This document shows positions 61,362-64,000 of a DNA stretch of 64,000 nt, one piece after another. The position numbers were made by a program, and so were the translations under genes. The notes below the pieces were generated by a model. The model saw nothing but the letters and a program-made list of their open reading frames with translations. It made no database searches and was not told the DNA's origin. Origin of the DNA: JAIBDK01 sp965261915. Its GTDB lineage: Bacteria > Pseudomonadota > Gammaproteobacteria > Arenicellales > Poriferihabitantaceae. The stretch is from positions 1-64,000 of the forward strand of contig CBDHDW010000013.1 in the NCBI GenBank assembly GCA_965261915.1, given 5' to 3'. Numbering within the stretch: the stretch's first letter is position 1; every line of letters begins with the position of its first letter.

Positions 61362-62810
61362 ATGTATCTCGGTCTTGATCTTGGTACTTCCGGTCTGCGT
61401 GGTCTGCTGGTCACGGAGGCAGGTGAGCCGGTGGCAGACAGTTCTGCCGGGTATCCGGTAAATACGCCGGTGGAAGGTTGGTCGGAACAGGACCCCTCAG
61501 ACTGGATAACAGCCTGCGGAAAAGTAACCGCACAGTTGCGTAGCCGCTACCCGAAAGAATTTGCGGCGATTAGAGGAATCGGTTTGGCGGGGCATATGCA
61601 CGGCGCCACGGTTCTGAACCGTTCAGGAAAAATCATTCGGCCCTGTATTCTCTGGAATGACGGCAGGGCGGATACAGAAGCCGCAGAGCTGGATACTATG
61701 AGCAGCTTTCGCCGTCAGTCTGGCAATATCGTGTTTCCGGGTTGCACTGCTCCGAAGCTGATGTGGATGGCTAGCCATGAGTCGAAAAACTTTGCTCGCG
61801 TTGACAAGGTGCTGCTGCCCAAGGACTACCTTGTATACTGGCTTACCGGTCGGTTGGTAACAGAAATGTCTGATGCGGCGGGTACCAGTTGGCTGGATGT
61901 GGGAAAGCGAAAATGGTCTGATGAATTAATCAGTGAGTCAGGAATGCGTCCTGATCAATTGCCCGACCTGCTGGAAAGTTCTGAAATAGTCGGCACTGTG
62001 CAAAGTAACATTGCTGCTGAACTGGGATTAAAAGCTGACGTCGGTGTTGTCGCGGGTGCTGCTGATAATGCGGCTGCGGCCTGTGGAATCGGTGCGCTGA
62101 CCGAAGGCCAGGGTTTTTTATCTCTGGGTACTTCCGGTGTACTGCTTGCCGCAAAGGATAGTTATGCACCGTCACCGGCATCAGCAGTGCACACATTCTG
62201 TCATGCAGTACCGCAGAAATGGTATCAGATGGGGGTGACGCTTTCAGCCACTGACAGTCTCAACTGGCTGGCGTCTAATCTCGGTCGTTCGGCAGAAGAA
62301 CTGAGCACTTTGTTGGCCGACAGTACCGGGCCTTCATCCGTTATGTTTCTGCCCTATCTTTCCGGCGAACGAACCCCGCACAACGATGTGAATGCGCGTG
62401 CGTCTTTTATCGGGATGTCAAAGACTACTGATACCAAAGTGCTTGCCCAGTCGGTGATGGAGGGTGTCAGCTTTGCGTTGCGTGATTGTCTGGAAGCCCT
62501 GAAATCCACAGGTACAGATTTGCCTGGAGCTTTCGCCATTGGCGGAGGTTCCCAATCCGGCTTCTGGCTTCAAACCATCGCCAACACACTCAACCTGCCG
62601 TTGTATTTACCCGGGAAAGGGGACTTCGGAGCGGCCATGGGGGCCGCCCGACTGGCTATTGTCGGCGTATCAGGACAAACCCCTTCCAGTGTAATAACCC
62701 AGCCGGGAATTCAGCGGACCTTTGAACCACAATCTAATCTTATCGCTGCCTATGAGGCGGCGTATCAACGATATACCCAAACCTATTCGGTATTAAAGGA
62801 GATTTCATGA
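61362..62810 (+). CDS. xylB: Xylulokinase (FGGY family)
   Basis: Phosphorylates D-xylulose to xylulose 5-phosphate. The 482 residues match XylB length and motifs: YLGLDLGTSGLRGLL, the substrate loop GHMHGATVLNRSGKIIRPCI, WNDGRADTEA, the FGGY signature region MFLPYLSGERTPHNDVNARA and the ATP-site AIGGGSQSGFWLQTIANTL. It starts 6 bp after the dehydrogenase and overlaps xylA by 4 bp. The xylA partner makes the xylose assignment firm. Confidence 0.92.
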   Translation: MYLGLDLGTSGLRGLLVTEAGEPVADSSAGYPVNTPVEGWSEQDPSDWITACGKVTAQLRSRYPKEFAAIRGIGLAGHMHGATVLNRSGKIIRPCILWNDGRADTEAAELDTMSSFRRQSGNIVFPGCTAPKLMWMASHESKNFARVDKVLLPKDYLVYWLTGRLVTEMSDAAGTSWLDVGKRKWSDELISESGMRPDQLPDLLESSEIVGTVQSNIAAELGLKADVGVVAGAADNAAAACGIGALTEGQGFLSLGTSGVLLAAKDSYAPSPASAVHTFCHAVPQKWYQMGVTLSATDSLNWLASNLGRSAEELSTLLADSTGPSSVMFLPYLSGERTPHNDVNARASFIGMSKTTDTKVLAQSVMEGVSFALRDCLEALKSTGTDLPGAFAIGGGSQSGFWLQTIANTLNLPLYLPGKGDFGAAMGAARLAIVGVSGQTPSSVITQPGIQRTFEPQSNLIAAYEAAYQRYTQTYSVLKEIS

Positions 62811-64000
62811 CTACAGACTTTTTTGCAACGCAGAAAATTGTATATGAGGGAGAAGACAGCACCAACCTGCTGGCTTTTCGACACTACAATCCCGACGAAG
62901 TGCTGATGGGAAAAACGATGAAAGAGCATCTTCGTTTTGCCTGTGCTTACTGGCATTCGTTTGCTTGGCCCGGTGGTGATCCGTTCGGTGGACAGACTTT
63001 TGATCGTCCGTGGTTTCCGGATCGAATGTCCGATGAAATGGCAGCTGCTCGGTTAAAGGCAGACATCGCTTTTGAGATGTTTTCCGCCCTGGGTGTTCCC
63101 TATTTTTGTTTTCACGACGCCGATGTCCGGCCGGAAGGAAGCCGTTTCAGTGACAGTGCAGCCAATCTGAATTCCATTATCGACATCTTCGAGCAGAAAA
63201 TGGCAGATACCGGCATCGGTCTGCTTTGGGGTACAGCCAATCTGTTTTCCCATCGCCGTTTTATGGCAGGTGCATCCACCAATCCCAATCCCGATGTATT
63301 TGCATATTCTGCAGCGACGATTAAAACCTGTATGGATGCGACTCATCGATTAAATGGTGAGAACTATGTTCTGTGGGGAGGCCGGGAAGGTTACGAGACG
63401 TTACTAAATACCGATTTATCACGGGAAGATCAGCAGATGGGTCGTATGCTTAATCTGGTAGTGGAGCATAAGCACAAGATCGGATTCAAGGGTGCGATTA
63501 TGGTGGAGCCTAAGCCCCAGGAACCGACTAAGCATCAATACGATTTTGACGTTGCTACTGTATGGGGTTTTCTGAAACGCCATGGTCTTGAGAATGAAGT
63601 TAAAGTAAACATCGAACAGGGGCACGCCATACTGGCCGGTCACTCGTTTGAGCATGAACTGGCAACAGCCATTTCTCTGGGAATTTTCGGATCAGTGGAT
63701 ATGAATCGAAATGACTATCAGTCCGGGTGGGATACCGACCAGTTTCCCAACAACACCCCTGAAGTTGCACTTGCCTACTATCACATTCTAAAGGCTGGCG
63801 GATTCGACACCGGCGGCACCAACTTTGATGCCAGATTGCGACGACAGTCCCTCGATCCGCAGGATTTGCTGGCGGGTCACATGGGAGCCATGGATGTCTG
63901 CGCCAGAGGGTTTAAAGCCGCGGTGGCTATGCTTGAAAATGGTGGTCTGGATCAGGTGATTTCGGAACGCTATAGCGGCTGGTCATCAGACGAAGCGGTA
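62807..64000 (+). CDS. xylA: Xylose isomerase (3' end outside window)
   Basis: Converts D-xylose to D-xylulose. The visible 398 residues of about 440 carry active-site His in PYFCFHDADVRPEG, VLWGGREGYETLLNTDLSRE, the metal ligands in MVEPKPQEPTKHQYDFDVAT, NIEQGHAILAGHSFEHELA and SVDMNRNDYQSGWDTDQFP. ATG at 62807 with AAGGAG 6 nt upstream, overlapping the xylB stop by 4 bp. It is cut by the window edge, not truncated biologically as far as can be seen. Confidence 0.95.
   Translation, partial: MTTDFFATQKIVYEGEDSTNLLAFRHYNPDEVLMGKTMKEHLRFACAYWHSFAWPGGDPFGGQTFDRPWFPDRMSDEMAAARLKADIAFEMFSALGVPYFCFHDADVRPEGSRFSDSAANLNSIIDIFEQKMADTGIGLLWGTANLFSHRRFMAGASTNPNPDVFAYSAATIKTCMDATHRLNGENYVLWGGREGYETLLNTDLSREDQQMGRMLNLVVEHKHKIGFKGAIMVEPKPQEPTKHQYDFDVATVWGFLKRHGLENEVKVNIEQGHAILAGHSFEHELATAISLGIFGSVDMNRNDYQSGWDTDQFPNNTPEVALAYYHILKAGGFDTGGTNFDARLRRQSLDPQDLLAGHMGAMDVCARGFKAAVAMLENGGLDQVISERYSGWSSDEAV

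Overview
The window reads as a piece of a gammaproteobacterial chromosome heavily loaded with insertion sequences. The best taxonomic evidence is the block at 8508-16137, thrS-infC-rpmI-rplT-pheS-pheT-ihfA-merR-tRNA-Pro, a gene order typical of Pseudomonas-like and other gammaproteobacteria. The lineage call is an inference from gene order and protein character; no database search was possible.

Layout. 1-4110 (minus strand): a binding-protein-dependent ABC importer of the iron(III)/spermidine type (ATPase cut by the window edge, double-domain permease, binding protein). A GntR regulator that faces it is wrecked by a 14-bp tandem duplication and further frameshifts. An IS1380-type transposase scrap follows, then an intact TRAP transporter (DctP-DctQ-DctM, 5354-8206). 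This first 8.2 kb looks more GC-rich to the eye than the housekeeping block after it and may be acquired DNA. 8508-16137 is the translation/IHF block. From 16138 to about 45 kb lies a mobile-element region. It holds an IS1634-type element inside an unusually long 86-bp target duplication, two nearly identical IS66-type copies with perfect 8-bp target duplications, IS256 deletion derivatives, an IS1182-type element inside clusters of short repeats, and a 2.1-kb element that seems to carry two small cargo genes. Many scraps of older genes and transposases lie between them.

The most notable locus is a restriction-modification island at 23351-34928. HsdR, a C5-cytosine methyltransferase, a GHKL ATPase fused to a PD-(D/E)XK nuclease, and HsdM are packed as one translationally coupled unit. 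After an IS1182-type insertion come a DUF1016-type protein that has lost its nuclease core, and HsdS. The island is bracketed by direct repeats of the same internally deleted IS256-type element. A decayed minus-strand operon lies to its left (polyamine-type binding protein, sulfotransferase, class V aminotransferase). A glycerate kinase and an EamA transporter lie to its right.

41407-48924: an epoxide hydrolase, a MocR-type regulator cut by the second IS66 copy, and a divergent TRAP transporter in the unusual order P-M-Q with a strong terminator after P. 48925-50730 is a graveyard of IS6-, IS3-, IS256- and IS481-type scraps with one small orphan gene. From 50731 to the window end runs a compact plus-strand sugar or polyol operon: ABC importer with two permeases, a small membrane protein and two ATPases, then a fused DhaK-DhaL kinase, a LacI regulator, a TIM-barrel isomerase, a Gfo/Idh/MocA dehydrogenase, xylulokinase and xylose isomerase (cut by the edge). 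Together they would import a sugar or polyol, isomerise or oxidise it, and phosphorylate the ketose for the pentose-phosphate pathway.
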